A DNA stretch of 64,000 bases from Holothuria scabra (Eukaryota > Echinodermata > Holothuroidea > Aspidochirotida > Holothuriidae), in assembly GCA_037179385.1 (NCBI GenBank), contig CM074200.1, positions 35,777,884-35,841,883 on the forward strand, in the 5' to 3' direction. Of this stretch, positions 45,335-57,361 are shown piece after piece (the stretch's first letter is position 1; each line of letters starts with the position of its first letter). The notes under the pieces are model-generated. The model did not search any database. It was not told the DNA's origin and saw only the letters and a program-made list of their open reading frames with translations. A program made the position numbers and the translations under genes.

Positions 45335-46877
45335 TCACCACAGAGTTTGGGGAATTTTGTCAAGGAATGCCTCAGTTTTACTTCTTGAAGGTCACAGTAC
45401 AGAGTGCACATGCACCGAGAACTGCAAAAATTTTATTCTTTATACTTGACTGTCAATTGATTTGAAATTGGGAAGTATTTAAATGTCATTTCATGTACTC
45501 AGGTTCTGCATATCTAGCATAAAAGTACACCATGCAAGGAAGGGGGAAGGGATAAATTTGTCTCCTAGCCACTTCCAGAAGGAGGAAATTAAAAGTCCCC
45601 CATTTCATTAATGCAAAAATAAAAAAAGACAGTATCTCGGTTTCTTATTTTTAAGATGACCCCTTTATAACAATGTTTGAACTTACATTTAGCTTTTTAA
45701 ACCTTTCGTACTGCACCCCTTCTTGAAGCAAGGTTTTGTCCCCTCATCCTATCTGTAACTTTGGCCAAGGTTACCATCAATTTGGAGTTGGGGTTTGGCA
45801 GTTATAAATTCACCCCCCTCCTTGAGTTTCTGGCAGAATCCCTGCCATTCGTAGGGCATGGAAAACAAAAATGTTCCCTAAGTGGTGCCGGTGCCGGTGT
45901 CTTGAAAAAGTTACAGTACTATGATGCATCAAATCAATGTGTTGCAATGGCATCAGAATTTAACTTAAAAATTTCACATTATTCACTTCAAACCCAGGGA
46001 AAAAATAGTTTCATTGGAAAAGTGAAGTACCTCTCAATGCTACAGTACATGTACATGCTGTTGAGATGTGGTTTTAACCTCCTTCAGCAAAATTTCCTTG
46101 AATTTATTCCCTGAGAAATCCCCCATAAAATTAAAACTCTTGCAATACCCTTTGGGGAAAAGTGTTGAATCCATTGTTATTCTAACATGACCGTTCCATA
46201 TGGGAAGTTTCTGTCCAAAGTAATTTAAAATGCTTTATACTAGTGTGTTAGCTGCACTTTTACAGTATGAATAGCTGTAACCCCTGAAGGAGGTCAAGTG
46301 TGGAAGTAATTTGTTGTCAAAGAAAGTTTGCATACAGGATGTACAGTGAAGGATGAACTCCCTGATGTAAGTTACTTTGCTTTAAGGGAGGGTCAACAAA
46401 ATCCTTGGATTGTACAGTTTGAGAAAACACATTGCAGCTTACAGCCTCTTGGCCTAGTGTCAAATTTTGCAGACAGTTTACTCTTACAATATGTCCTAAG
46501 GGTGTTAAACTTGCAGTTCAGAACAATTGCAAACATACAAAGCTTGGAATATTTTAAAAAAGAGGGAAATGTACTGTACAGTACATGTGACAATCAAAAA
46601 GTGCTTAACAGGAAGTGATGCATCAGCTACATGGTCAATTTTTATGCAAACCTTGAAAACATGGTGTGGTTGAAAGATGACCACAAAATCCTGTCAAAGT
46701 CTGTCTAAGGAATGGTATGTCCTAAATAATTCCTGCCAAGATCCTTTCAAGAAATAGTGGTGCAAAACCACTTTTTGCAAATTTTATATATCATTGTGTA
46801 AGTAATTTTTCCAGGCATTTTTCACAATGCTTTTGTAATTGTAATTGTTAGTGACAACATTAAAGTTTCTGTCAGGC
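45335..46877. other. Gene-free stretch
   Basis: A 117-codon frame at 45761-46114 and a 96-codon frame at 46328-46618 have no motif I recognise and no signal or domain pattern. Scars are dense here (45912, 46041, 46261, 46572, 46577). Confidence 0.4.
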
Positions 46878-48264
46878 TTTAAAGGCCCAGTTCTCTCACC
46901 CCAAACAGCAGTGGCATCACCAGACTTTTCATTCTGGGGGGGCATTGGGGTGGCACAACAATATTGCAGGGGGGCACTGCTAAACTCCACACATGGCGCC
47001 GTAGGCGCCACCGAGCGCGAAGTGCGAGGCTCAGCGGGTGGGGTCCATGGGCCCACCGTAGGGCCCCTGGTGGGGTCCAGGGGCATATCCCCGGTGGGGG
47101 TCCAGGGGGCCAAGCCCCCGGGAGCTCCTGGGTTTTAGCGTGTTTGTGAGGCACTAAAGTCGCTATTTAAGTGCTCTTCTGTTGACTTAACACTGGTCTC
47201 AAAAATACCTCCAGAGTAACTTCCAGTAAGAAGTTTTGGTAAAAAAGTGATTCAACTACCAAGTGAAGATCCGGCTGACATTTTAAAAAAGGGCGAGATG
47301 AACTATTGAGAACAGAATTTGATGGGCAGTTCAATGTGTGTCTTGGTTGGGGTCCAGGGGCGAAGCCCTGGAATTTCCTGGGTTTTAAGGGGTTTGTTAG
47401 GTATTCAGGTCATTATTTACGGTTATTCTGTTTTCTTTACACTGTACTCAAAAAAAAAAACTTCCAGGGCAACTTCAATTAAGAATTTATTGGTAACAAA
47501 ACTAGTGAAACAACTTTCAAGAGCGGATCAGGCTGATATTTAGAAGAAGGAGAGCTGAACTCGAAAGAGAAAGAGAAAGCAGTTAAATGTGATCCTCTTA
47601 AGGAAAAAATGTAAGTCTATATAATTCTGCTTGAACGGTTACCTGAGCTATGGGCCACCTTCAGTTAGGGAAGTTGGAAGTGTGCAGAAATTTTTGAAAA
47701 ACGCAACCCCTCAGACAGCCAGAAATGGCATTTTCCAGGTGTTTTTGCTATATTTTTAGTTGAAAAGTATGAAAGTTACTGTCTTTTCTCGTCAAAAAAA
47801 GAATCCAATCTTAAATATTTTCATAGTCACACTCTGACTAAAGAAGGCATATCGTTTTTTAAAAATCTCAAATCTCATTTGGAGGGGCACCGGGGGGGGC
47901 ACACGATTTTTCAGGGGGGCATGATGCCCCCCGGCCCCCCTTTGGTGACACCACTGCCAAACAGTGCCAATTTACCTAACCTTCTTACTTAAGCCCCTCC
48001 CACAATTGTCTGAAATTCATCCTCCCACAATTGACTGAAATTCATCCTTATACAGACACAATCTCAGTTTATGCTGCTTCAGGGTGAGTATAGAAAAGCT
48101 CTATGTGTACAACCAAAACACTCAGTACAGTTCATGTTATGAAATACAAACTTTGGTAATCAGCATTGTTTGAATTAAAAGTCAACCAAAAAGCCAGGCT
48201 GATGGAGAATATTTGTACCCCCTACAAGGAGTGTAGTGTGGAGTGAGAGGATTTGACCCTTTAA
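46878..48264 (+). mobile_element. REP-A copy c, split by a hAT
   Basis: The first 31 bp (46878-46908, CTTTAAAGGCCCAGTTCTC onward) and the remainder (47957-48264, from CCAAACAG to GACCCTTTAA) are one REP-A copy. A CTCCCACAATTG-type segment is locally duplicated at about 47998-48040. Confidence 0.8.
46909..47956. mobile_element. REP-hAT2 copy 2, perfect 8-bp TSD CCAAACAG
   Basis: The ends CAGTGGCATCACCAGAC and CAGTGGTGTCACCAAAG (other strand) are flanked by identical CCAAACAG at 46901-46908 and 47957-47964. The interior aligns with copy 1 (16464-17481), including the twice-repeated GGGTCCAGGGG block. It is 1,048 bp with no transposase. The pre-insertion site is visible in other REP-A copies. 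Confidence 0.95.
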
Positions 48265-48588
48265 TGCCATTTTTACATGTCAAGTTTCAATTGCAAGGTT
48301 TCCATTGTATTGAAAATGTATCTCATATTAATGTTTAATTCTTATTGGAGGAAATGTTAAATGCTTTGGACAGTACCTCAGAGAAGTAGGCCTCTATATT
48401 TTATGTTCTCTTCAGTCTACTGTACTGCATGTACGTAGGCCTATGAAGTACTGTACCAAGTTGTACAATCGATTGACAGTATTGCAAATTACTTTATGGA
48501 TATACTGTGAACCAACTGCATGGTCAAGTGCTTAGAGCATCATACTTGCAGTTGGGAGTTAAAGACCTGGCCAGGTCATACCGAAGAC

Positions 48589-48853
48589 TTTAAAAGGCAA
48601 GAGCAGTCACCCCAAATTGAAGTAGTGTAGTAGACTGTCCAGTTTCATGATTGGCTGTTGAGAGTCATGTGACAACATTATTCGTGTTCAAATGTGAAAT
48701 TTATTAGGAATAACTGCTTGGTTAACCTTGAATATGCAATAGTGAAGTCATAAAATGTTATAAAAGATACTTTGAAGAGAAATAAGACGAAAGTTGTGTT
48801 ATTTAGCTTTTTCTCCACAATAAGTTTGGGGGGGACTGCTCTTTACCTTTAAA
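48589..48853 (-). mobile_element. REP-I copy 2, full, reversed
   Basis: Reverse orientation relative to 34818-35083. Ends are CTTTAAAAGGCAAGAGCAGTC and GCTCTTTACCTTTAAA. Contains AATTGAAGTAGTGTAGTAG and AGTTTCATGATTGGCTG. Confidence 0.8.
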
Positions 48854-49020
48854 AATGGAACCTACTGTCATTGTGCATGGTGCTCAGTACTAGCAATGTA
48901 TTAGGGAAAACAAGCCAGTGAGCCACAATTAACTGACACTAACAGATAATTTTAAATAGCTCTGTAGAAAACTGTTCTCTATATCTCACATGTTCTTTAA
49001 TGTAAAACTGTGGAAGTGAT

Positions 49021-49190
49021 ATCATACCCCCCAAGTGAACTGCATTTCGCAGGTTTGACCCACATTTGAACACCAAAACCTGTTGACCCCCCAGCCCTCT
49101 GAAAAACCCGCATTTCAGATCTCAGTAGTGTATTCTTATAGCTAGGGAACCACACAGATTAACAAATGACTCAGCTTACCGATAACTACA
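49021..49190 (+). mobile_element. REP-C partial copy
   Basis: Aligns with the left 170 bp of REP-C (GCATTTCGCAGGTTTGACC, CCCTCTGAAAAACCCGCATT, CAGCTTACCGATAAC). The right end is absent. Confidence 0.7.
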
Positions 49191-49911
49191 CACTCTGGGG
49201 AGACTACTTTTTCATCAATTTTAACCATGATGCCGTGATACCTACAGGGGTACTCCATTTAATTACCACCTGGGACTGTCTACCTACTGTACAGTACCAC
49301 AATGAAATTCTTGTAGGTGGTATATCAATTGTAAATTGTATAAATTAAAAAGTCCTGAGCATGTGTTGCATTATCTTGAATATTCACCAGCATGCAGTCA
49401 ACCAATCAGATAATAACTCACAATTCTGTAACATGAATGTATCCAAATAGTTCGGTCTGTGCTCACTTGCGAAGTTTGGGCAGGATATGACTCAAAAAAA
49501 AAATGTATTCTTTACAGTGCCATGCCATAGACTGCTACATGGGGCAATGGAAGTGTTACCGTTCTTTCATACGTTTCACTCTTATATAGGGGCAAACACT
49601 GTTCTGGTCACCTCTTCATAAACACATGGTTCCCATTACAGTATCACAGTGCAGTTTCTAATACTGAATTTCCTTCAATTATTACCTTCATAATCTTTTT
49701 AGCAGTTGGAAGTTGACCATGTTACTAATTTTCATCAGGGGTCATACTCTGGGTAAAGACTGTTTATTTTTGTGGCCACTGTCTGTAGGAACCACAAAGT
49801 TACAAGCAATATGCTCAAATCTCCTTGGATCTAAGTAAAGATTTGTGAATAAGATTGTGTTTGATGAGTCTGGTACACTGAACACAGGATGGGACTTTGA
49901 AGATCATAGAA
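49191..49911. other. Gene-free spacer
   Basis: No feature is recognised apart from overlapping scars at 49285-49296 and one at 49637. Confidence 0.45.
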
Positions 49912-50186
49912 TTAAAGGTGTATATTCTGGTGGCTTTCCACTTGGTGTTGATAAAAATAAAAACAAAACAAAAGTATTACATAACATTCTCATGTCTCAT
50001 TTTAAAGATAGGTTACTTTTGTAAAATAAATACCTCCACTTTTCAACAAAGCCACAGAAAGTTATGTAATGTGGGTAGGTTGCCTCAGATTCCTTTAACA
50101 ATTTTTTTGCTCTAGAATTGAACATCCTGTTTGTCCTTGAAATTTGACACTGTTGAAATGTTTAAATGTGACCTGTAGATCTAGAG

Positions 50187-50520
50187 GCTTGGTCTAAGGT
50201 TTACTTCCATGCTTATCTCACCATAGAATTACTACCTTGGTAGTAACTTCCATGGTCTCTCATATGTACCCCACAATGCTAATTGTTACCCCCTGTTCAC
50301 AATAAACTGCAGGTTAACCCTGTATTTTCCAGCCTGTGTTCTCTCCTTCACTGAGTTTGGTTGATTGGGTAGTCTGCTACCATAGTAATGAAGTCAAATA
50401 TTTCATAAATGAAGTAGACTACTGTTAATTTAGAAATACCAGTCATCAGCACTGATTAAAACAAACACAGCATTTAAAACCGCAGAACCCTGCAATCTGA
50501 GGTTTAAACACCAACCGTGA
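50187..50520 (-). repeat. REP-F copy 2, reversed
   Basis: Reverse complement of 28725-28990. Marks are GCAGGTTAACCC, TGATTGGGTAG, GTCAAATATTTC and ATTAAAACAAACACAGC. It lies within REP-E copy 2. Confidence 0.65.
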
Positions 50521-50618
50521 GTTAACCCATGTTCTCAATCATAAGCTAACATGGTGTAAACTTAAAGGTGGAGTGACTTGAGACGACAGTCCAACATAAC
50601 CTTACACCATATGTACTG

Positions 50619-50922
50619 TTAAAGGCCCAGTTCTCTCATCCCAAACAGTAACAATTCTCCCAACCTTCTTATTTAAGCCCCTCCCACAATTATCTGAAAT
50701 TCATGCTCATCCAGATACAATCTCAGTTTATTGCTTCAAGGTGAGTAAAGAAAAATTCAATTTATACAATCAAAAAACTCTCAGTACCGTTCATGCTGTG
50801 TAATATAAACTTTGGTACTCTGCGTGGTTTGAATTAGCTGTCAATCAAAGAGTTGAGCCAATTGAGAATTTTGCTACCCTGCACCAAAATTGTAGATTGG
50901 GGTGAGAGGTTTGGCCCTTTAA
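50619..50922 (+). mobile_element. REP-A copy d
   Basis: Borders GTTAAAGGCCCAG and GGCCCTTTAAGG give TTAA on each side. Full length (304 bp), inserted in REP-E copy 2. Confidence 0.85.
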
Positions 50923-51073
50923 GGTACAGTATATGTATAGCATACAATGTCTCTTGATATTCCCTGTAGGAGGAACAAAATTATGCAGAAATTGAATGCA
51001 ATGTCAAATTAATATGCTGCAATGACATAATAAATTTCCCATGATGCACCAAATCTCAAGAAAATTGCATTAG

Positions 51074-51378
51074 TTTAAAGGCATATTTTCATCATCCCAA
51101 ACAGTTTCAATTCTCCCAACCTACTTACTTCTAGCCCCTCCCACATTTATCTAAAACTCATCTTTATCCAGACACAATCCTAGTTTATTGCTTCATGGCT
51201 TGTCCCAGTGGCCATACAAGTCCATAATATGTAATCAAGACAATCTTTGTGCCCATGCTGTGTAATTTAGCTGTGATGCATTGTTCGAATGTGATGCCAA
51301 TCAAAGAGCTGTACCATTGAGAGTTTTGATATATGTATACTGAAACTGTAGTTTAGGGTGACGAATGACTGCCTTTAA
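51074..51378 (+). mobile_element. REP-A copy e, diverged
   Basis: TTTAAAGGCATATTTTCATC and GACTGCCTTTAAA are the ends, and the internal order of REP-A marks is kept. The corresponding empty site in REP-E copy 1 (about 28011-28020) has one TTTAA, whereas here TTTAA is on both sides. This directly supports TTAA/TTTAA target duplication. Confidence 0.75.
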
Positions 51379-51704
51379 AAATTAGTATTTTCCAAATGCT
51401 ATGCTATTGAGATGAAGTTTCTAGATTTTGCTGCATATTTTTCAAGTTTCACTGGTATGAAGTTTTGAGGTCAAATAAATTGCTCCAATTTTAAAGAATA
51501 ACAATAGATTTTGGAAGCAATCTGCCTGTATTACATAACTTTTTGTCGCCTTGAAACAACTATTAGTCTGTTTTTGACAAAACTAACCTATCTTAAAAGA
51601 GGAATATCTTGAGTTATGAACAAGTTGGTTTGAAGGGAATGCGATGAAAAATTATTCTCCTTTATTTGAGATCCCATGAAATTGACACCGGAATATTCCT
51701 TTAA

Positions 51705-54449
51705 TCTACCAAAAATTACTAATTTCAGGAGACTGGTTGCTTGTTGGGGCAACAATTAAAGTATCAGAAAATTATTTGACCCCTGCCTGCATTATTGCTA
51801 ATCATGTGAGACGTACCGTATCATTTCATAAATTTGTTTCTGTACCTTTTGACAATGAATTGGTCATTGACATTGTGCTGTAGACCTTAATTACCATGTG
51901 GTGATGTTTAGCTGAATGCAGCAGTCACTGGAAGTTTATTTGTGGAGAGTGAAGTTGTATTATACCCAGTACAGATAATTTCTGCCATGAAGCAGTAGTT
52001 ATTTTACAATTAAAGTGGTGACTTTGTGGGAGAAGCCTATGCCTTACAGTATGACTATTAAAGTGCATGGGTTTGAAGCTACCTAATTCAATAATTTTGA
52101 TCAAATGTGGTTTCTCTTGAAAGGTTGGTTCAGGGGTTTAAACCAAACATTGCTCTTCCAAGGATGTAAATCCCACCTTGTTTACTTGGTTACTAAATTT
52201 ACTAAAGTTACTGAATTAGAGGATTAAACCAAGTTTAAAATTATACTGTTTGTAGCCGCAAATTAGCCTTGGAAAAGTTACAAACTTTGCATTGCACATC
52301 ATACACCTTAAATCCTATTCAAAAGATACAATATAACCATTAGGCGTTCCAAATTTGAGTACATCATTAACTTGTTTAAAGTGCACCGAATTGTATGTTG
52401 GCTCGAAATTTTTTTTTTTTCAAGTCAAATGAAATTCTTCCCTTTTTTTTTTCCTTTTTACATCTTGTGTATGTTCAAGAAGTTGAGCCTATCTCCAGTT
52501 ACCCTGCATATTTTCCTTGATTCAAATACAGAAAGTCATTAGCTATGAAAGAGCCTGTTTCTCCAATCCCTACCCAAAGTATGCTTGATTGATAAACCCA
52601 TCCGTGGAGATAAATATATTGTACGGTCTTAAGGAAGGTCAAACCAGTCATCCAAAACATTGCCACTATGACTGTCACTGTACCATCCAGTTTTGCCTGC
52701 TGAGAAATGTATCGTAACTTAAAAGATTGCGACACTATCTTTTCATCATATTCATTTTGGGAAACTTGTGTATGTATAACAAGTGCATTGAATGCCCTGA
52801 AGAGAATAAAACACTACTGTACTGTACTGTACATGAGCATAGCCTCCCATGATCTGTGTTTATGTCATATGTTTTCTTCATTTTGTTGGTGCACAGTTTA
52901 AGATAAAGGCACAGTCCTCTTCAGGAGGATCTATGAATGTCTTCAGGGCCTTACTCTGGTATAGGTTTGTCGGCACGCTTGTGTGTTTGACACTGATACG
53001 ATTTTATGAATTAAGTAACAGCTGGAAAGCACAGGGGAATTTGTTGAACAATGCATTTAAGCTGTGGGAGTATCAAACCCTGCAGAGGTGAGGTTGGTTT
53101 TTTCACGCATTTTAATGGTGTTCAAGAACCAATTAAGATATCACTGGTTTATGCAAGAGTCCATGGCCTGCTATGAAATGTTTGTTTCATTGCGTCATTT
53201 ACCCTCAGATATGTACAGCAGCAAATAATATTTGTGGGACAGGGTTGGGTAATAACATATTTCTGAGTGTATGTAGTGCGCATTACAGTTACAAATTGGT
53301 TAATAGTATAGGAGTTAACATTAAAGGGAGTAAACAAAATTTCATGACAACAGACAGCAAATTTAAGTCTTGCACCTATTCTTCATTGCCTGCAATCATC
53401 TAAAGACGTTTTTAGCATACTGATATTACAAAATGAAGATGAAATGGTCAGTTTTAATTCATTCTATGCTGGAAGACCCGAGGCGATTATCATTGATGAG
53501 CAACTTATTTGGCTTTCATCTGTAGTGTCTGTTCTTTGATATGAGTACACTAGCAACATCATTCACAACTCCTCATAATTCCATCACAATTGGCTTTCAC
53601 AAAAAAAATGCTTTGGTAAGTACAATAGGTTGACACTGCCACCAATTAAGAAGCAGGCACTACAAACTAAAAAAAAAACAACTGGCTGACTGAAATAAGC
53701 TGATTGGGCCTGTCCCTTCCTAAGAATTGATATGTACAGTCCAATACAGAGACAGGAGTCTAAGTTTTGTTCATTCAAGAGATTTCCTGAAATCTCGAGA
53801 AATGATCACATCATTGTGGTCACATTTTCAGATACAATACCAGTGATATATTCTGACTTGCCAAACTGTGCAAAACTAAATGCAATGATTTTTGTTTTCC
53901 AGCAGCTGGCATTGCTATGGCAGTAGCAAAAAATTTCAGGCTGATGTTAGATGTAGCAGAGGACAAATTGATATCGTAGGAACTACGTAATATATTGCAA
54001 CTCTTGTAGAAATTCCAAGAGAGATTTTTGTGTGACCTCGACAATGCAAAACTCAGCACAATGAGAGCAAGCAATCTCCTTTCAAATAACAGTTCCCTGC
54101 TCCAAGTCAGTGCTACAGTTCTCAAGTTTGTCATGGACCAGTGTCCAACCCTTTTCCAACATCCCTTCATTTTGATTAAATTCTTGACTTTGGTTGTCCA
54201 TCAGAATTATAAACTGTCCCCCTATTTTTAATTTTTATTTTTTTAAAAAATTTAATTGCCTAAAGGAAAGTTTTAAGTTACACTAGGTGCTGTGCAGTAT
54301 TTGCACTCTTATCATAAAAGTTGGTTGAATCTATGTTGTTTTCCCAGTATCCATCACAATTTTTTTTTTCAATACAGTATATGAATAAAAAGAATTGAAC
54401 AGTCATTTATCACCTAAAGCTACAGTACTGTACATTCTTGATAGGGGCG
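51705..54449. other. Gene-free stretch
   Basis: Short frames without motifs. There are T runs near 52410 and 52443, and TTTTTAAAA-type AT-rich sequence at about 54228-54250. Scars include the triple overlap TA(CTGTA)3 at 52815-52831 and the double at 54421-54432. Confidence 0.4.
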
Positions 54450-54550
54450 GCAAAATCTTCAATTGATTCTGCAATTTGATTGACATCATATCAAAAGATG
54501 CATTGTAGCTCATATTACACAGCATGCACTGAGAATGTTCCAACACACAT
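54450..54550 (-). mobile_element. REP-A fragment, reversed
   Basis: CAATTGATTCTGCAATTTGATTGAC and ATATTACACAGCATGCACTGAG follow the complement of the REP-A centre. Both ends are lost or decayed. Confidence 0.5.
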
Positions 54551-55415
54551 TATGGCCTTTTAAGCATGTCTCTCGAAGTCCTAACATCATCTGTCACCAA
54601 AATATGATATTTGTTCATTCTGCCTGAATTATTGAGGGAGGGGGGCAAAAAGATATGTTTTGCCCCTCCATATTTTCATTGGTATGACAATTGCCTTTCT
54701 CTGCCCCTGCCCGATCCCAAGGATCGATGTCCTTGCTACAGTTCTGTACATTTGCAGAAGTGCTAGCTGTTGTTGAGGCTATATATTATCATGTCAGATT
54801 TCTCAAATATACACAACCCTTCACATTTATCAGTATCTACCTTACAGGCTTGCTCAGCTTTGCTTTTTCCCTCTGGCCCCCACCTGTTTTTTTCATATTC
54901 ACATGTCTGCATCTACTGTATGTGGGTGATTTAGTCAATCGTGGGGACCTTTGCAATGAATTCTCGATTGTTAGGGTACTTGTGCTTTACAACACAAGTA
55001 AGTGATCGTGAAACGTCTCATGGCATAGTGGACAGGTTACAGCCTTGTTGATCAAGATCTTGTCTAAAATATTGTGATTTATTGAAGCAGCTCTGGTACA
55101 ACATATTACTTCAGAACAAATAAGAGCAGCTTCCTCAGATGTTATTTAAAGGTACAGTAATGCTATGCAACACTGTGAGGCTGAACAGTCACCCTTTAAA
55201 GGGCAAATGCAGTTGCCCATAACTTATTTTTAGTGAAACAACAGCCAGATCTCACAGATTCGTATAATTTTGCATACAAGCATTTGGTATGATTTTTTAA
55301 AACGTAAACAAATTCAAGATAAGCAAAGGACTAACTCGCCTACATTTCCTAATTTAGTAAGGCAGATATTAATATCACATGACTCTCAAGAACCATTCAT
55401 TAAACACGTTGAAAC
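54551..55415. other. Gene-free spacer
   Basis: A short TTTAAAGGTACAG ... CACCCTTTAAA pair at about 55146-55200 could be a 55-bp TTAAAGG fold-back. No coding signal. Confidence 0.35.
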
Positions 55416-55680
55416 TATAGATGAATCCAATAAGCGCTTGCTTATAGTGACTGTGTGCAGCCATTAGTGGGGTCCATCAGCACTGAATCGCCTTTTTATA
55501 TCCTCTACATGAGTTTCAAACCTTCATATTCAGTGAAATTTAAGGAAGTAAATACAATGTACTGTACAACAATCCATGATAGAGGTAACTGAGCAAGGAA
55601 ATCGAAAGATTAAAAGGTGATGGACCCCAGTTATGGCTGCCTAAAATCAGACCATCACTTGCTGTCTGGATTCGTCTATA
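55416..55680 (+). mobile_element. REP-B copy 2
   Basis: The ends TATAGATGAATCC and TATAGACGAATCCAG (other strand) delimit a 265-bp copy of REP-B. The exon-like cassette is broken by a TAA but keeps the GTAACT donor. It has a 5-bp CTGTA gain at a TA (TACTGTA, 55560) relative to copy 1. Confidence 0.8.
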
Positions 55681-56470
55681 CAGATCCAAATTGGGGTGAC
55701 TACATCTCCCCTTTAAATTCACAAAGCAATCTTAAATTGCTCACCATAACAGTACTGTAGGGAAAGACAATCACATAAAATATACAAATAGTTGTGGTGA
55801 TGGACGACATGGAGCTATCAGGAAGCAGTGTGTTAGAGCAGGATGAAGATGTTTGAGGCAAGGGGTATTATAATTCATTTTACTGGGGAATGTGCCATTG
55901 CTAATGGATAATTTTCATTTTTGCAAATCAAGCTGTGGGCACTTTTGGGATTTTGTGAAATGAACTAGCCATCACGTCTGTTGGACGTTGTATGTACAGC
56001 TTGCATTTGCGTGGGGCAACATACTAATCAATAAATCTTAGAAGGAAACTTTTTCCCCTTTGTGACATGTTGCTTCCTCATATTTTAGTTTCCAATTTTT
56101 TTATTTTCTCAAATTACCTCTTGCCTGGCATGCTAGGATGAATAGGATAAAACTCTTGTGGATATCTACCATATGTGTAAAGCTATAGGCAGTGGAGCTT
56201 AAGAGGGTGTAAATTACGATGTATCTGCAGACGCCATTAATCATAGGGATTCTAAATCACCAGTGTTGCAACTGCTCCTATTTTTGCTGGAGCCCAGAAT
56301 TTCATGGTTACTCAATCACCAATGTCGAGACACTTGTGTTGTGGAATGTGTTGCTTATTGGAAACCAACACTGTTAAAGCATTGTAATATAATTATTATA
56401 AGCAGGCCTAGCAATAGTTTAAATTAGTTATGCCACACTTTGGTTCTGCCACAGTCATTGTGTTGAAGAC
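55681..56470. other. Gene-free spacer
   Basis: No feature is recognised apart from a scar at 55753. Confidence 0.45.
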
Positions 56471-57044
56471 TTAAAGGAAGAGTTTAAGGTCACAACAGGA
56501 TTTGGTATGTCAGATGGCTACTTTTCTGAAGCATTTTGGTGAAATTTGCTTTGAAACCTGATTTGTGGTTCTCAAGATATGAGCTCGTAAAGTTTTCACA
56601 TTTAAACAAAAAGTGAACTTGAAGCAGGCACATATGACATCATATCCCCATATTAGTGCACTGTCTTTTGTTTTTCTTTCAAATTTTAAGTAGATTTTCT
56701 CCTTAGTGATCCCATAATATAAGAGTATGATTGCATAAGTGGTGTGAGAACTTTATCAATTTTGCATCACCACAGGGAGGGGCATATTCCTATTAATTTC
56801 AAGGTCAACACAACAGTATGGTATAACAAAGGGAAACAAAGCATTCCAGGTTGTCAATATGAGGAAGTGATATAAGCTCTGCTGCCCTTAAACTCACTTT
56901 GGAAAGTAAATCTACTGACTCCATTTATTGATATCTCAAGAAATGAATGTCCAATTGGAATGGAACTTTCACCACACTGTGAAGATTTGGTTGCTAGCTC
57001 TTTCACGTATGAAATTTAAATTTTTGCATAAACTTCCCCTTTAA
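56471..57044. mobile_element. REP-M: TTAAAGG MITE, about 570 bp
   Basis: The left TTAAAGGAAGAGTTTA and the right end, on the other strand TTAAAGGGGAAGTTTATGC, are inverted. Its right TTAA is also the left TTAA of REP-A copy f, so one element inserted at the edge of the other. Confidence 0.65.
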
Positions 57045-57361
57045 AGATCCAATCCTCTCATCCCATTATCCCAATGTACAGTTCTGGTACTGTAGAGGTT
57101 TACCAAAATTCTCAATTGGCTCAGTTCTTTGATTGACAGCTAATTCAAACACTGGAGAGTATCAAAGCTTATATTACACAGCATGAACTTTACTAAGAAA
57201 GTTTTGATTATACACATTGAGCTTTTCTATACTCTGCCTGAAGTAGTAAACTGAGACTGTGTTTGGATGAGGATGAATTTCAGACAAATGTGGGAGGGGC
57301 TGAATTAAGAAGGTTAGGAGAAATGGTACTGTTTGGGGTGATCAAGAATTGGGCCTTTTAG
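57041..57361 (-). mobile_element. REP-A copy f, reversed
   Basis: Contains TTTACCAAAATTCTCAATTG, TTGATTGACAGCTAATTCAA, ATATTACACAGCATGAAC and GGTACTGTTTGGGGTGA, the complement of REP-A. A CTGTA gain at 57088 (TACTGTA) fits the length of the other copies once removed. Confidence 0.8.

Larger units (their letters stand above)
49912..51704 (+). mobile_element. REP-E copy 2, interrupted three times
   Basis: The left end ATTAAAGGTGTATATTCTGG and the right end, on the other strand GATTAAAGGAATATTCCGG, match REP-E termini. Homology to copy 1 covers 49912-50186, 50923-51073 and part of 51379-51704. The gaps are filled by REP-F (about 50187-50520), REP-A copy d and REP-A copy e. Confidence 0.7.

Noticed and set aside
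45761..46618. Frames of 117 and 96 codons as host exons
   Set aside because: No family resemblance, no splice-site logic linking them, and composition like the surrounding non-coding DNA.
46784..47154. Gly/Pro-rich frames near 47 kb
   Set aside because: They fall inside the GC-rich GGGTCCAGGGG block of the non-autonomous hAT and appear on both strands.
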